Source of the DNA: an uncultured Spirochaetales bacterium
GTDB lineage: Bacteria > Spirochaetota > Spirochaetia > Sphaerochaetales > Sphaerochaetaceae
Assembly: GCA_949287505.1 (NCBI GenBank)
Contig: CASEGX010000122.1
Location: 1 to 41,190 of the forward strand
Direction: 5' to 3'
Length of the DNA: 41,190 nucleotides
Shown here: piece after piece, positions 8,209-16,758 of the stretch
How the letters are laid out: each line of letters begins with the position of its first letter
Position numbering within the stretch: position 1 is the stretch's first letter
Notes under the pieces: generated by a model
Database searches by the model: none
Told to the model about the DNA's origin: nothing
The model's input: the letters and a program-made list of their open reading frames with translations, nothing else
Made by a program: the position numbers and the translations under genes

Positions 8209-9276
8209 ATGAGCAGTAAGATAGCCGTTATTTATGGACACGATATAAGCATGATGACAACAAGTCTGATGAAGAAGATGATGCCGGATATCCCTCGTGG
8301 CTCCTCCATAGTTATCAAACCGAACCTTGTCACATTGTCAGAGCCTGATCAAGGCGCGACAACACATACAGAAATAGTAGTTGCCGTGATTGAATACCTC
8401 AAAAACTGTGGCTTCAATGATATCTCAATTGCTGAAGGATCCTGGGTCGGAGCATCGACAGAAGCGTGTTTCAAGGAACTGGGATATTACTCAATCCGCG
8501 ATAATCTGGGCATCAAGCTTGTAGATACAAAGAAAGACAGATTCAGGAAGGTATCATCCCATGGAATAACAATGGAAATCTCAGAAACATGCCTCGAGGC
8601 GGATTTCCTTATCAATCTCCCAGTTCTGAAAGGACATTGTCAGACCTTGATGACTCATGCGATGAAGAATCTGAAAGGCTGTCTCTCAGATAAATCAAAA
8701 CGCGATTTCCACCGTCTCGGACTGGACAGACCGATAGCTGCTCTGAATGCTGTGCTGCATCCTCACCTTACTATTTCTGACAGCATATGCGGGGATCTGG
8801 ACTTCGAAGAAGGTGGCAATCCTGTAGAAACCGACAGAATGATGGCCTCTGCAGATCCGATTGCGCTTGATGCATATGCCTCAACGCTCATGGGATATGA
8901 ACCTGAGGAAATCGGATACATAAAAGAAGCAATCGAGCTGGGCATCACAGACTCGATAGAATGGGAAGTCGAAGAGCTGTCCAAACCTATCGCATCATCG
9001 TCTAGGCCAAGGGGTGATGTGAAAAGACTTGCCTCCTATGCCTCTCCTTCTGAAGCATGCTCTGCATGTTATGCATCGCTGATCAGAGCACTCAAGATAT
9101 TCGATGAGGAAGGAGGGATCAGAAAGATAAAGGAAAAGAAGATTGCCATCGGACAGGGATACAGGGGCACATCACCGGAAATCGGAGTCGGTGCATGCTG
9201 CAGGGAAGCAAAGCTGGCTGTCTCAGGCTGCCCTGCTTCTGCAAAAGATATATTATCGATGCTGAGGAACCTCTGA
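8209..9276 (+). CDS. DUF362 domain protein
   Basis: This 355-residue protein has the DUF362 core: IVIKPNLVTLSEPDQGATTHTEIV near the start, then EGSWVGASTEACF, DFLINLPVLKGHCQTLMTHAMKNLKG and the end motif ADPIALDAYASTLMG. Biochemical function is not established for the family. Many homologues carry a ferredoxin domain; here there is none, but the C-terminal third has a Cys cluster (EACSACYAS, GACC, SGCP) that could bind metal or an Fe-S cluster. It heads an operon: its stop overlaps the GNAT start by one base (TGATG), and that gene overlaps tatD. No Shine-Dalgarno is visible. Confidence 0.85.
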   Translation: MSSKIAVIYGHDISMMTTSLMKKMMPDIPRGSSIVIKPNLVTLSEPDQGATTHTEIVVAVIEYLKNCGFNDISIAEGSWVGASTEACFKELGYYSIRDNLGIKLVDTKKDRFRKVSSHGITMEISETCLEADFLINLPVLKGHCQTLMTHAMKNLKGCLSDKSKRDFHRLGLDRPIAALNAVLHPHLTISDSICGDLDFEEGGNPVETDRMMASADPIALDAYASTLMGYEPEEIGYIKEAIELGITDSIEWEVEELSKPIASSSRPRGDVKRLASYASPSEACSACYASLIRALKIFDEEGGIRKIKEKKIAIGQGYRGTSPEIGVGACCREAKLAVSGCPASAKDILSMLRNL

Positions 9277-9761
9277 TGGAAATAAGAAATGTCCGGAAAG
9301 AAGATGCTGCAGCCATTGCATCGATATACCGGTATTATGTGGAAGAGACTGCCATATCATTTGAGTATAAGGCACCCAGCAACGAGGAGATGGCTGCACG
9401 AATAGAAAGAATCTCTTCTCATTTTCCCTTTCTTGTCGCAGAAGAGGAAGGAACTATCGCAGGATATGCATATGCACACAGTTTCTCAGAGCGGGAAGCG
9501 TATCACAAAAGCGTTGAGGTAACGATATATCTCGATAAAAATCAGACGGGCAATGGCTATGGAAGACTTCTATATGGAGAGCTGGAGAAAAGGCTGAAAG
9601 ATCAGGGAATAACGAATCTCTATGCGATAATCATGTATCCTGGATACGGCAGCGTTGAATTCCATGAGAGCCTTGGATACAGGAAAGCCGGACTTCTCAA
9701 TAACTGCGGTGATAAATTCGGCAAGCCATGGTCAGTTGTGTACATGGAGAAGATAATATGA
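9276..9761 (+). CDS. GNAT-family N-acetyltransferase (phosphinothricin acetyltransferase-like)
   Basis: This 161-residue enzyme transfers an acetyl group from acetyl-CoA to an amine. The start at 9276 makes a TGATG overlap with the DUF362 stop. It begins MEIRNVRKEDAAAIASIY and contains YYVEETAISFE, typical of the Pat/Bar/YncA group that acetylates phosphinothricin or methionine sulfoximine-like amino acids. The acetyl-CoA loop is QTGNGYGRLLY, and the C-terminal FHESLGYRKAG is also typical. The native substrate is unknown. It is the second gene of a three-gene operon and overlaps tatD by 4 bases. Confidence 0.88.
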   Translation: MEIRNVRKEDAAAIASIYRYYVEETAISFEYKAPSNEEMAARIERISSHFPFLVAEEEGTIAGYAYAHSFSEREAYHKSVEVTIYLDKNQTGNGYGRLLYGELEKRLKDQGITNLYAIIMYPGYGSVEFHESLGYRKAGLLNNCGDKFGKPWSVVYMEKII

Positions 9762-10534
9762 TCGTGGACAGCCATTTTCATTTTTCCTCAATGATAAAGC
9801 GCGGCATAGACACCTTACCCGAAGATCTTATCGGAATAGAGATAGGAACGGATGCCGGTGATACAGAAAAAAGACTTTCACTGCTTCCTCCCTCTCCGCA
9901 TATATTCTTCTCCATCGGTTCCGGACCATGGGTGCTCGATGATAATGACTATGTTTCCCCTGATAATGAAAGGGAGAAGCTTCTTGCCGACTTCTCGCTG
10001 TTCGGCGCAGATGCAATAGGTGAATGCGGTTTTGACAACCACTGGGGATACGGAACACCGGAAGCGCAAAGAGATCTTTTCATGATGCAGGTTGATATGG
10101 CCTCGGAGCTGGATCTTCCATTAATCATTCACACAAGAGAAGCAGACAAGGAAATCAGGGAAGCATTTTTATCCCCGTCGTTCAAATGCCGTGGTATCAT
10201 GCACTGCTTTTCTTCTGATACGGAGCTTGCAAGGATTGCCCTGGACAAAGGACTTTACATATCTTTTGCTGGAAATGTCACATACAAGTCAAACACAGCA
10301 ATCCAGGAAGCTGCATCATATGTTCCGCAGGATAGAATTCTTTATGAAACAGACGCTCCTTATCTTTCCCCGATTCCTATGAGAGGGAAACCCTGCATGC
10401 CGGAATACACAGAACATACGCTTTCATTTCTTTCTGAGATAAGGAAGGAAAACAAGGACAAGCTAAAAGAAGCTGTCATGGAAAATCTTCTGAAAGTCCT
10501 AAAGAGAGATAAGACAATAAGAAAGCTCTGCTGA
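9758..10534 (+). CDS. TatD-family metal-dependent hydrolase
   Basis: This 258-residue TIM-barrel hydrolase starts at an ATG that overlaps the previous stop (ATGA). Metal-binding landmarks appear in order: DSHFHF (His6, His8), AIGECGFDNHWG, LIIHTREAD, IMHCFS, and ETDAPYLSP. TatD proteins are Mg-dependent 3'-5' exonucleases or D-aminoacyl-tRNA deacylase-like enzymes; the exact role here is open. It is the last gene of the DUF362 operon. Its 3' end overlaps the convergent hypothetical gene by 36 bases. Confidence 0.9.
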   Translation: MIVDSHFHFSSMIKRGIDTLPEDLIGIEIGTDAGDTEKRLSLLPPSPHIFFSIGSGPWVLDDNDYVSPDNEREKLLADFSLFGADAIGECGFDNHWGYGTPEAQRDLFMMQVDMASELDLPLIIHTREADKEIREAFLSPSFKCRGIMHCFSSDTELARIALDKGLYISFAGNVTYKSNTAIQEAASYVPQDRILYETDAPYLSPIPMRGKPCMPEYTEHTLSFLSEIRKENKDKLKEAVMENLLKVLKRDKTIRKLC

Positions 10535-11218
10535 TCCGGAAATCAGGTTTTCTATCGTGCCATCCCAATCAATAGAAACAGCCTCACTCACTGCTGTTGT
10601 TTCCATAGCTGCAGCATCCCTTATATCCATTACGATCTGAAATGAATCAGTGGAACGGAAAAGAGCCATAGAAGATGAAGGCGTAAGGGCAAAAACCCTC
10701 TCACTTCCGTTTTCCTTGATCTCATTCAATATCCCATCTGCATTTGCACCGGAAATCCTCCCTGTATATACAACCTCGCCGATTTCAGGATCAACGGATC
10801 TGAGATGCGATGCAATTTCCTTCGCGGCCACGGAAGACTCTTCGTAAAGGAGCACAGCGCTCCCCTCTGCAAGTGCCGTTTCCCACATCTTCCCCTCATC
10901 AATGGCAAGAACAGCTGCAGGGTTCTCCCCTTCTTCTGCATCTCTTCCGAAAAGATAGGACACCACGCCCTGAGGCACAGGGGAGTCAGGCGCAGTTATG
11001 ACAATGTCTGCCTTCTGCATATTCCCTGTCATCCGGTATTTGAATATATTGCCCGGTTCCGGCAGTACGTAACCATCAGGAAAGGATAGAGTGGAAATGA
11101 AAGCGACAGAAGGTCTTGTCATATAAAAGGCAAGACAGCATACTGCAAGCAGAAGAACAATCAGAACAGATATCACAATCCTTTTACGCACAGCAATAAG
11201 GATAACCGCCTTAGGCAT
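10499..11218 (-). CDS. Membrane-anchored extracytoplasmic protein of unknown function
   Basis: I do not recognise this 239-residue protein. Residues 10-33 form one hydrophobic segment after a basic start, an uncleaved anchor or signal peptide; the rest looks periplasmic. The body alternates strands and helices in a way reminiscent of type 1 periplasmic-binding folds (for example KADIVITAPDSPVPQGVVSYLFG, then EIGEVVYTGRISGANADGILNEI), but this is a weak impression. It is convergent with tatD with a 36-base overlap, and divergent from the aldolase gene. Start codon ATG at 11218. Confidence 0.65.
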   Translation of the reverse strand: MPKAVILIAVRKRIVISVLIVLLLAVCCLAFYMTRPSVAFISTLSFPDGYVLPEPGNIFKYRMTGNMQKADIVITAPDSPVPQGVVSYLFGRDAEEGENPAAVLAIDEGKMWETALAEGSAVLLYEESSVAAKEIASHLRSVDPEIGEVVYTGRISGANADGILNEIKENGSERVFALTPSSSMALFRSTDSFQIVMDIRDAAAMETTAVSEAVSIDWDGTIENLISGSAELSYCLISL

Positions 11219-11304
11219 ATAGAATCAACAATCTGCAATTAATTCACTGTTGACCGCGTTCCGTTCTATGAGATAGTCTTATCTAAAGATAAGGAGGCAG
11301 ATCA

Positions 11305-12303
11305 ATGATCAGCTATAAAGAAGTAGGACTTGTCAATTCCCGTGACATGTTCGCAAAGGCTATGAAAGGCCATTACGCTGTCGGAGCCTATAACTTCAAC
11401 AATATGGAGCAGATGCAGGCAATTATCGCAGCCTGTGTAGAAACAAAATCACCAGTAATCCTTCAGGTTTCAAAAGGTGCGAGAGATTATGCAAACATCA
11501 ATATCCTGCGCAACATGGCACGCGGAGGAGTTGAATATGCACATGAACTTGGTTGCGATATCCCTATCGTTCTTCATCTTGACCATGGTGACTCCTTCAA
11601 AACCGCAAAAGACTGCATCGACAATGGATTCTCCTCTGTCATGATTGATGGATCACATCTTCCATATGAAGAGAATATTGCTGTAACAAAGCAGGTTGTT
11701 GATTACGCACACGAGCATGATGTAACAGTCGAAGGTGAGCTTGGAGTCCTCGCAGGAATCGAGGATGAGGTATCATCCGCTGTTTCACATTACACACGCC
11801 CGGAAGAGGTTGTTGATTTCGCAACACGCACAGGCGTTGATTCTCTTGCAATTTCCATTGGAACAAGCCATGGTGCATATAAATTCACACCGGAACAGTG
11901 CACAAGAAATGAAGAGGGAATCCTCATTCCACCACCGCTCAGGTTCGACATCCTTGCAGAGATTGAGAAGCAGCTTCCTGGCTTCCCTATCGTTCTCCAT
12001 GGTGCTTCTTCAGTTCCTCAGGAGTATGTAAAGATCATCAACGAGCATGGCGGAAAGCTTGCTGACAGTGTTGGTATTCCTGAAGAGCAGCTGAGAAAAG
12101 CTGCAAAGTCTGCAGTCTGCAAGATCAATATCGACTCTGATGGACGTCTGGCAATGACAGCTATGATCAGGAAGATATTCGATGAGAAACCTGCAGAGTT
12201 CGACCCGAGAAAGTATCTCGGACCAGCACGCGAAGAACTCAAGAAGATGTATATGCACAAGAACATCGATGTTCTTGGCTGCGCAGGACATGCACTTGAC
12301 TGA
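11305..12303 (+). CDS. fba: Class II fructose-bisphosphate aldolase
   Basis: This 332-residue zinc aldolase cleaves fructose-1,6-bisphosphate into DHAP and glyceraldehyde-3-phosphate in glycolysis. The catalytic Asp93 and zinc ligand His94 lie in VLHLDHGDS; the second site is VEGELGVLAG; further zinc and phosphate motifs are AISIGTSHGAYKF and VLHGASSVP. The size and the long insertion before the C-terminus suggest the type B class. Strong Shine-Dalgarno AAGGAGG lies 8 bases before ATG. It is a single-gene unit bounded downstream by hairpins. A tagatose-bisphosphate or related aldolase activity is possible but less likely. Confidence 0.9.
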   Translation: MISYKEVGLVNSRDMFAKAMKGHYAVGAYNFNNMEQMQAIIAACVETKSPVILQVSKGARDYANINILRNMARGGVEYAHELGCDIPIVLHLDHGDSFKTAKDCIDNGFSSVMIDGSHLPYEENIAVTKQVVDYAHEHDVTVEGELGVLAGIEDEVSSAVSHYTRPEEVVDFATRTGVDSLAISIGTSHGAYKFTPEQCTRNEEGILIPPPLRFDILAEIEKQLPGFPIVLHGASSVPQEYVKIINEHGGKLADSVGIPEEQLRKAAKSAVCKINIDSDGRLAMTAMIRKIFDEKPAEFDPRKYLGPAREELKKMYMHKNIDVLGCAGHALD

Positions 12304-12311
12304 TAAATACG

Positions 12312-12337
12312 GGGACAGAATAGTTTTACTCTGTCCC
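12312..12337 (+). other. Hairpin after fba
   Basis: GGGACAGA (12312-12319) pairs with TCTGTCCC (12330-12337) around a 10-base loop, starting eight bases after the aldolase stop. No T-run follows, so it may act as an mRNA 3' stabiliser rather than a terminator. Confidence 0.4.
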
Positions 12338-12381
12338 ATTCCAGCCTCTCGACAGAAGGCATCGGAATATGATATAAAGGC

Positions 12382-12412
12382 ATGGTGTGACTATTTGTCA
12401 CGCCATTTCTTC
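12382..12412 (+). terminator. Hairpin upstream of infC (terminator or attenuator)
   Basis: ATGGTGTGAC (12382-12391) pairs over 10 bp, with one G-U, with GTCACGCCAT (12397-12406), followed by TTCTTC. It lies between fba and infC, about 45 bases before the infC start. It could end the fba transcript or attenuate the infC operon, whose expression is commonly feedback-controlled by L20. Confidence 0.45.
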
Positions 12413-12451
12413 ATGAGATTAGGTCAGATATCTGTACTATAAGGAGTTCAG

Positions 12452-12979
12452 TTGGCAACGCGGGAGCTTAGAATCAATCGGCAGATAAGAGCACATCAGG
12501 TGCTTGTTATCGATGAGAACGGCGTACAGAGGGGCGTAATGAGCGTTCCTGAAGCATGTCGCTTAGCAGATGAAGCGGGAATGGATCTTGTAGAGGTCTC
12601 CCCTAATGCAAATCCTCCCGTATGCAAAATACTGGACTTTGGCAGATACCGCTACGAGATGGAGAAGAAATCCAGAGAAGCTAAGAAGAATCAGACTGTA
12701 GTCAAGATCAAGGAAATCAGGATGCAGCCGAAGATTGAAAAGCACGATCTGGAAACAAAGAGCAAGGCTATCGCAGAATTCCTGCAGCAGGGCAACAAGG
12801 TAAAGGTCTCAATCCGTTTCAGGGGAAGAGAGCTTGCCCATCCGGAGCTGGGAAAAGTCGTACTCGACAAGATTCTCGATGCTCTCACAGAGCTTGGAGT
12901 GCAGTATAATCTGGATAAAGGTGCTCTTATGGAAGGAAAGATGATGAGCATGACTGTCTCACCTTCCAAGGCAAAATGA
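12452..12979 (+). CDS. infC: Translation initiation factor IF-3
   Basis: This 175-residue factor binds the 30S subunit and checks the start codon. It has the N-domain (LRINRQIRAHQVLVIDENG, PPVCKILDFGRYRYE), the lysine-rich linker and the C-domain (KEIRMQPKIEKHDLETK, VKVSIRFRGRELAHPELG). The start codon is TTG, six bases after AAGGAG. A weak start codon is meaningful because IF-3 rejects non-AUG starts, so infC commonly autoregulates through such a codon. It is the first gene of the conserved infC-rpmI-rplT operon. Confidence 0.96.
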   Translation: MATRELRINRQIRAHQVLVIDENGVQRGVMSVPEACRLADEAGMDLVEVSPNANPPVCKILDFGRYRYEMEKKSREAKKNQTVVKIKEIRMQPKIEKHDLETKSKAIAEFLQQGNKVKVSIRFRGRELAHPELGKVVLDKILDALTELGVQYNLDKGALMEGKMMSMTVSPSKAK

Positions 12980-13062
12980 AATAATCTCCGTATGGAGACT
13001 ATATAACGCAGCTTCAGGGGTTCTTGTTCCCTGCGGCGCGAATAAGTGAGGTAGGTAGAAAA

Positions 13063-13263
13063 ATGCCTAAGATGAAAACAAGAAAGTCAGCGTCCAAGCG
13101 CTACAAGGTGACAGGATCTGGCAAGGTGGCTTACAAGAAGATGGGCCTCCGCCATATTCTCACAAAGAAGAGCTCCAAGAGAAAGATGCACCTGAGACAC
13201 AGCGGAATTCTTTCAGCAGTCGAACAGAAGAGAGCAAAGTCAATGCTCCCTTATTCAAACTAA
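13063..13263 (+). CDS. rpmI: 50S ribosomal protein L35
   Basis: This 66-residue basic ribosomal protein starts with [20 protein letters not shown], which fixes the start at ATG 13063. An open frame upstream to 13024 has no family support. The motif [18 protein letters not shown] is typical. It is the second gene in infC-rpmI-rplT. A small TCTCCGTATGGAGA hairpin sits near 12983-12996 in the 83-base gap after infC. Confidence 0.96.
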   Translation: MPKMKTRKSASKRYKVTGSGKVAYKKMGLRHILTKKSSKRKMHLRHSGILSAVEQKRAKSMLPYSN

Positions 13264-13275
13264 GGAGTGTGAGAA

Positions 13276-13632
13276 ATGCCAAGAGCAGTAGATGGAACCA
13301 GGCGTTCGGATAGAAGGAAGAAGATTCTCAATCAGGCCAAAGGCTATTGGGGAAGAAGAAGCACCAACCACCGCATTGCAAAGGATGCTGTTGCAAAAGC
13401 AGGTCAGTATGCATATCGCGGAAGGAAGGAGAAGAAGAGAGATTTCAGAAAGCTCTGGATTGCAAGAATCTCAGCAGCTGTTCAGGCTGAAGGTCTCAAC
13501 TATTCACAGTTCATGCATGGCCTCAAGCTTATGAACAACCCTCTCAACAGAAAAGCTCTTTCCAACATGGCTATTGAGGACAAGGCTGCATTTGCAGCAC
13601 TCGTGGCAGAGGTAAAGAAGGCACTTGCCTAA
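13276..13632 (+). CDS. rplT: 50S ribosomal protein L20
   Basis: This 118-residue 23S rRNA-binding protein begins MPRAVDGTRRSDRRKKILNQ and contains GYWGRRSTNHRIAKDAV, RKEKKRDFRKLWIARI and NPLNRKALSNMA. It is needed early in 50S assembly and in many bacteria represses its own operon by binding the leader. AAGGAG precedes the ATG. It lies 12 bases after rpmI and 9 bases before a small coiled-coil gene that is probably co-transcribed. Confidence 0.97.
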   Translation: MPRAVDGTRRSDRRKKILNQAKGYWGRRSTNHRIAKDAVAKAGQYAYRGRKEKKRDFRKLWIARISAAVQAEGLNYSQFMHGLKLMNNPLNRKALSNMAIEDKAAFAALVAEVKKALA

Positions 13633-13641
13633 GGAGGTTAT

Positions 13642-13986
13642 ATGACCACGATTGAAAGCAGCAGGTTATTGCTAATGAGAGTACAGAAGGCTGTTGGACT
13701 CATCAAACACCTTCGCGACGAGAACAGGGAACTTCTTGCACGGTTCACACTCGTGGAGAACCACAACAAGGAGCTTCAGGATCTTTATGACAAGCTTAGC
13801 ACGGACCAGGCTGCAATCGATCAGGCCATTGCCTCAGCTCTCGAAGAGCTCGATACATCCCTGGGAGATCTGGAAGGTTTCGAGGATTTCGGCACGCTCG
13901 ATTCAGCAGAACTTTCCGAAGCAGAGGATTTCTCTGCAGGACTCGAAACAGAGGATATCGAGACATTCGACGACGAGGACCTTTAA
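13642..13986 (+). CDS. Small coiled-coil protein with acidic tail (ZapB-like?)
   Basis: This 114-residue protein starts 9 bases after rplT with AAGGAGG. Residues 8-60 are a predicted coiled coil (LLLMRVQKAVGLIKHLRDEN, then HNKELQDLYDKLS). The last 45 residues are very acidic (EDFSAGLETEDIETFDDEDL). Size and coiled coil resemble ZapB-type cell-division proteins or other short spirochaetal coiled-coil proteins, but I see no decisive motif. Operon position with ribosomal genes suggests growth-linked expression. Confidence 0.75.
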   Translation: MTTIESSRLLLMRVQKAVGLIKHLRDENRELLARFTLVENHNKELQDLYDKLSTDQAAIDQAIASALEELDTSLGDLEGFEDFGTLDSAELSEAEDFSAGLETEDIETFDDEDL

Positions 13987-14000
13987 TCTTATTCCTTACG

Positions 14001-14026
14001 AGGAGGCAGCAATGCCTCCTTTTCTA
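14001..14026 (+). terminator. Rho-independent terminator of the infC-rpmI-rplT unit
   Basis: AGGAGGCA (14001-14008) pairs with TGCCTCCT (14013-14020) around a GCAA tetraloop, followed by TTTTCT. It starts 14 bases after the coiled-coil gene. Confidence 0.85.
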
Positions 14027-14061
14027 TTGATTGCATCAAGCTCTTAAGCTATCTTCTTCCT

Positions 14062-14358
14062 GTGAGAAAACTCCTCAGAGAACTTTATCTTATACCGGTT
14101 TATCTATACAAAGCACTGATCAGTCCTTTCGTAGGACCATGTTGCAGATACACACCATCATGTTCGGTATACATGGTGCAGGCTGTAATGAAATTCGGAA
14201 TCGTGAAAGGCACTATAATGGGAACAGCAAGGCTGCTAAGGTGCAGAAAAAGCTTCATGGGCGGCCCTGATCCAGTCCCGGAGAGCTGGTCCTGGGAAAG
14301 GATAAAATCGGACTGGGCTGCATATAAGATCAGAAAAGATCAGTCGCAGATGGAATGA
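14062..14358 (+). CDS. yidD: Membrane protein insertion efficiency factor YidD
   Basis: This 98-residue protein has the YidD core: YLYKALISPFVGPCCRYTPS, CSVYMVQAV, and GTARLLRCRKSFMGGPDPVP. It assists YidC/Sec insertion of membrane proteins at the inner membrane. The start is GTG at 14062; no ATG lies upstream in frame and no clear Shine-Dalgarno is visible. The 3' end overlaps the convergent udk gene by 19 bases. The C-terminal tail after the Pro-rich motif is slightly longer than usual. Confidence 0.9.
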   Translation: MRKLLRELYLIPVYLYKALISPFVGPCCRYTPSCSVYMVQAVMKFGIVKGTIMGTARLLRCRKSFMGGPDPVPESWSWERIKSDWAAYKIRKDQSQME

Positions 14359-14963
14359 ACGAAGGAGAAAAGCACCTGCATTGCCTGCTCGTTGTATCCT
14401 CCTTCTGGGATTATCAGATCGGCATACTCCTTCATCGGCTCAATGAAATTGAAATGTCCAGGACGCACCACTTGTGTATACTGCTCTATCACGCTTTCCA
14501 GTGTACGTCCACGCTCAGCTATATCACGCTGCAGACGCCTTATGAAGCGAATATCTGCAGGAGTGTCTACATACAGCTTCAGATCGAGGATATCACGGAT
14601 TCTCTCATCATAGAAAATCATGAGGCCATCGATTATTATGAGCTTCTTAGGCTCAACGCGAATAAACTCATCCTTTCTTCTATGATGAACAAAGTCATAC
14701 TGAGGCATCATGCAGGCCTTGCCGCTTTTCAGGTCCTTGAGATTCTCAAGCATCAGGTCCATATCAAAGGCATCCGGATGATCGAAGTTGTATGCAGTGA
14801 TATTATCATTGCTTATGAACGGTGCACTCTTGTAATAATTATCCTGGGAAACAAGAACGGACTCTGAATGTGCTTCCTTTATCCTGCGGACAACAGTACT
14901 CTTGCCTGAACCTGATCCACCTGTGATACCAATCAGCCTGACTTCCACCTCATTCATCCTCAT
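14340..14963 (-). CDS. udk: Uridine kinase
   Basis: This 207-residue enzyme phosphorylates uridine (and cytidine) in pyrimidine salvage. The P-loop GGSGSGKS is at residues 15-22; other landmarks are SQDNYYK, YNFDHPDAFD, PQYDFVHHRR and the lid segment RDIAERGRTLESVIEQY. It is the last gene of the long minus-strand operon, and its start overlaps the end of lepA by 14 bases, or 8 if the ATG at residue 3 is used. Phosphoribulokinase-like alternatives are less likely given the HPDAFD motif. Confidence 0.9.
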   Translation of the reverse strand: MRMNEVEVRLIGITGGSGSGKSTVVRRIKEAHSESVLVSQDNYYKSAPFISNDNITAYNFDHPDAFDMDLMLENLKDLKSGKACMMPQYDFVHHRRKDEFIRVEPKKLIIIDGLMIFYDERIRDILDLKLYVDTPADIRFIRRLQRDIAERGRTLESVIEQYTQVVRPGHFNFIEPMKEYADLIIPEGGYNEQAMQVLFSFVHSICD

Positions 14964-16758
14964 CTGTTTTCAGAACTGCAAGGAATGCGCTCTGCGGTAT
15001 CTCTACGTTTCCTACCATCTTCATGCGTTTCTTGCCTTCTTTCTGCTTTTCGAGAAGCTTTCTCTTTCTTGAGATATCTCCACCATAGCATTTGGCTGTA
15101 ACATCCTTTCTGAAAGCGGAAACCGTCTCCCTGGAGATAATCTGGCCACCAATTGCAGCCTGAATTGCTATCTTGAATTGCTGTCTGGGGATTTCCTTCT
15201 TAAGCCTCTCGCAGACAACTCTTCCTCTGGACTGTGCATTGCCCTTAAATACAAGCTGGGAAAGTGCATCAACGCTTTCACCATTGACAAGGATATCAAG
15301 CCGGACAAGATCCGTAGCCTTGTATCCTATAACGGAATAATCAAAGGAAGCATATCCTCTGGATATCGACTTAAGACGGTCATAGAAATCAAAGAGCACC
15401 TCAGCCAGAGGCATCTCATAGATAAGCTCCACCCTCTTCTCATCAAGATAATTCATACCAGTCTGGACACCTCTCTTTTCCAGACATAGCGTGATTATCG
15501 GTCCGACATACTGCGTTGGAGTTATTATGGAGGCGGAAATATAAGGTTCTTCTGCAGTATCTATGCGCGTGACATCAGGATACTCCAGAGGGTTATCAAT
15601 CTCTATGGTCTCGCCATTCTTCAAATGAACAATGTAACGGACTGAAGGAGAAGTGAAGACAATGGAAAGATCGAATTCCCTCTCTATCCTCTCCTGAACC
15701 ACTTCAAGATGAAGCATACCCAGAAAACCACAGCGGAACCCGAATCCAAGGGCTGCAGAACTGTCCTTCTCATAAACAAGCGAGGCATCGTTAAGCTTCA
15801 GCCTCTCTATTGCATCCTGCAGCTCCTCATAGTCATTGCTGTCAACAGGATATATTGAGGAGAAGACAACCGGCTTCACTTCCTTAAAGCCAGCCATCGG
15901 CTCATCTGCAGGGTTTGAGACAAGTGTCACGGTATCACCGACCCTGATATCAGAGATAGTTTTGATACCTGCGATGAAATAACCGACGTCCCCGGCTGAA
16001 AGCATTGGCTTGGAAGCAAGCTGAAGCTGGAAGATTCCTGTATCCTCGATTTTATACTCGGCCCCGGAGTGCATGAACCTGATCATATCACCAGGCCTGA
16101 GCGTTCCCGAGAACAGCCTGCAATGTACAATGACACCTCTGTAAGGATCATAATGAGAATCAAATATAAGAGCTTTAAGCGGATCTTCTGGAGCTCCTGA
16201 TGGAGGAGGAATGAGATTTACTATAGCCTCATAAAGAGTATCAACGCCTTCTCCGGTCTTTGCGGAAACGAAACATGCAGAATCAGGATCAAGACCGAGA
16301 TCATGATCAATCTGATGCAGACATGCAGGGATATCAGCAGATGGAAGATCTATCTTGTTGATTACCGGAATAATCTCCAGATTATGCTCCATTGCAAGAT
16401 AAAGATTCGCAAGTGTCTGAGCTTCAACACCCTGGGATGCATCTATCAGCAGCAATGCGCCCTCACATGATGATATCGCCCTCGAGACCTCGTAAGTGAA
16501 ATCCACATGACCGGGAGTATCTACAAGATTGAGCTCATATTCCTCTCCATCTGCAGCCGTATAAGGGACTGTGACTGCCTGGCTTTTGATCGTGATACCA
16601 CGTTCCCTTTCAATGTCCATATTATCCAGAATCTGCGTCTGCTGCGGACCTCTGGATGTTACAAGGCGGGCTCGCTCGATAAAGCGGTCCGCCAGTGTTG
16701 ATTTACCATGATCGATATGGGCTATTATGCAGAAATTTCTCTTATGTTTCGTATCCAT
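14950..16758 (-). CDS. lepA: Elongation factor 4 (LepA)
   Basis: This 602-residue ribosome-dependent GTPase has the usual LepA length. G1 is AHIDHGKST (residues 13-21), G2 lies in ERERGITIKSQ, G3 is DTPGH, and G4 is NKIDLPSA. The LepA-specific C-terminus contains FKGNAQSRGRVVCERLK and DVTAKCYGGDISRKRKLLEK. It is proposed to aid ribosome biogenesis or rescue of mistranslocated ribosomes. Its ATG overlaps the ftsH stop by one base, showing translational coupling. Confidence 0.97.
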   Translation of the reverse strand: MDTKHKRNFCIIAHIDHGKSTLADRFIERARLVTSRGPQQTQILDNMDIERERGITIKSQAVTVPYTAADGEEYELNLVDTPGHVDFTYEVSRAISSCEGALLLIDASQGVEAQTLANLYLAMEHNLEIIPVINKIDLPSADIPACLHQIDHDLGLDPDSACFVSAKTGEGVDTLYEAIVNLIPPPSGAPEDPLKALIFDSHYDPYRGVIVHCRLFSGTLRPGDMIRFMHSGAEYKIEDTGIFQLQLASKPMLSAGDVGYFIAGIKTISDIRVGDTVTLVSNPADEPMAGFKEVKPVVFSSIYPVDSNDYEELQDAIERLKLNDASLVYEKDSSAALGFGFRCGFLGMLHLEVVQERIEREFDLSIVFTSPSVRYIVHLKNGETIEIDNPLEYPDVTRIDTAEEPYISASIITPTQYVGPIITLCLEKRGVQTGMNYLDEKRVELIYEMPLAEVLFDFYDRLKSISRGYASFDYSVIGYKATDLVRLDILVNGESVDALSQLVFKGNAQSRGRVVCERLKKEIPRQQFKIAIQAAIGGQIISRETVSAFRKDVTAKCYGGDISRKRKLLEKQKEGKKRMKMVGNVEIPQSAFLAVLKTDEDE

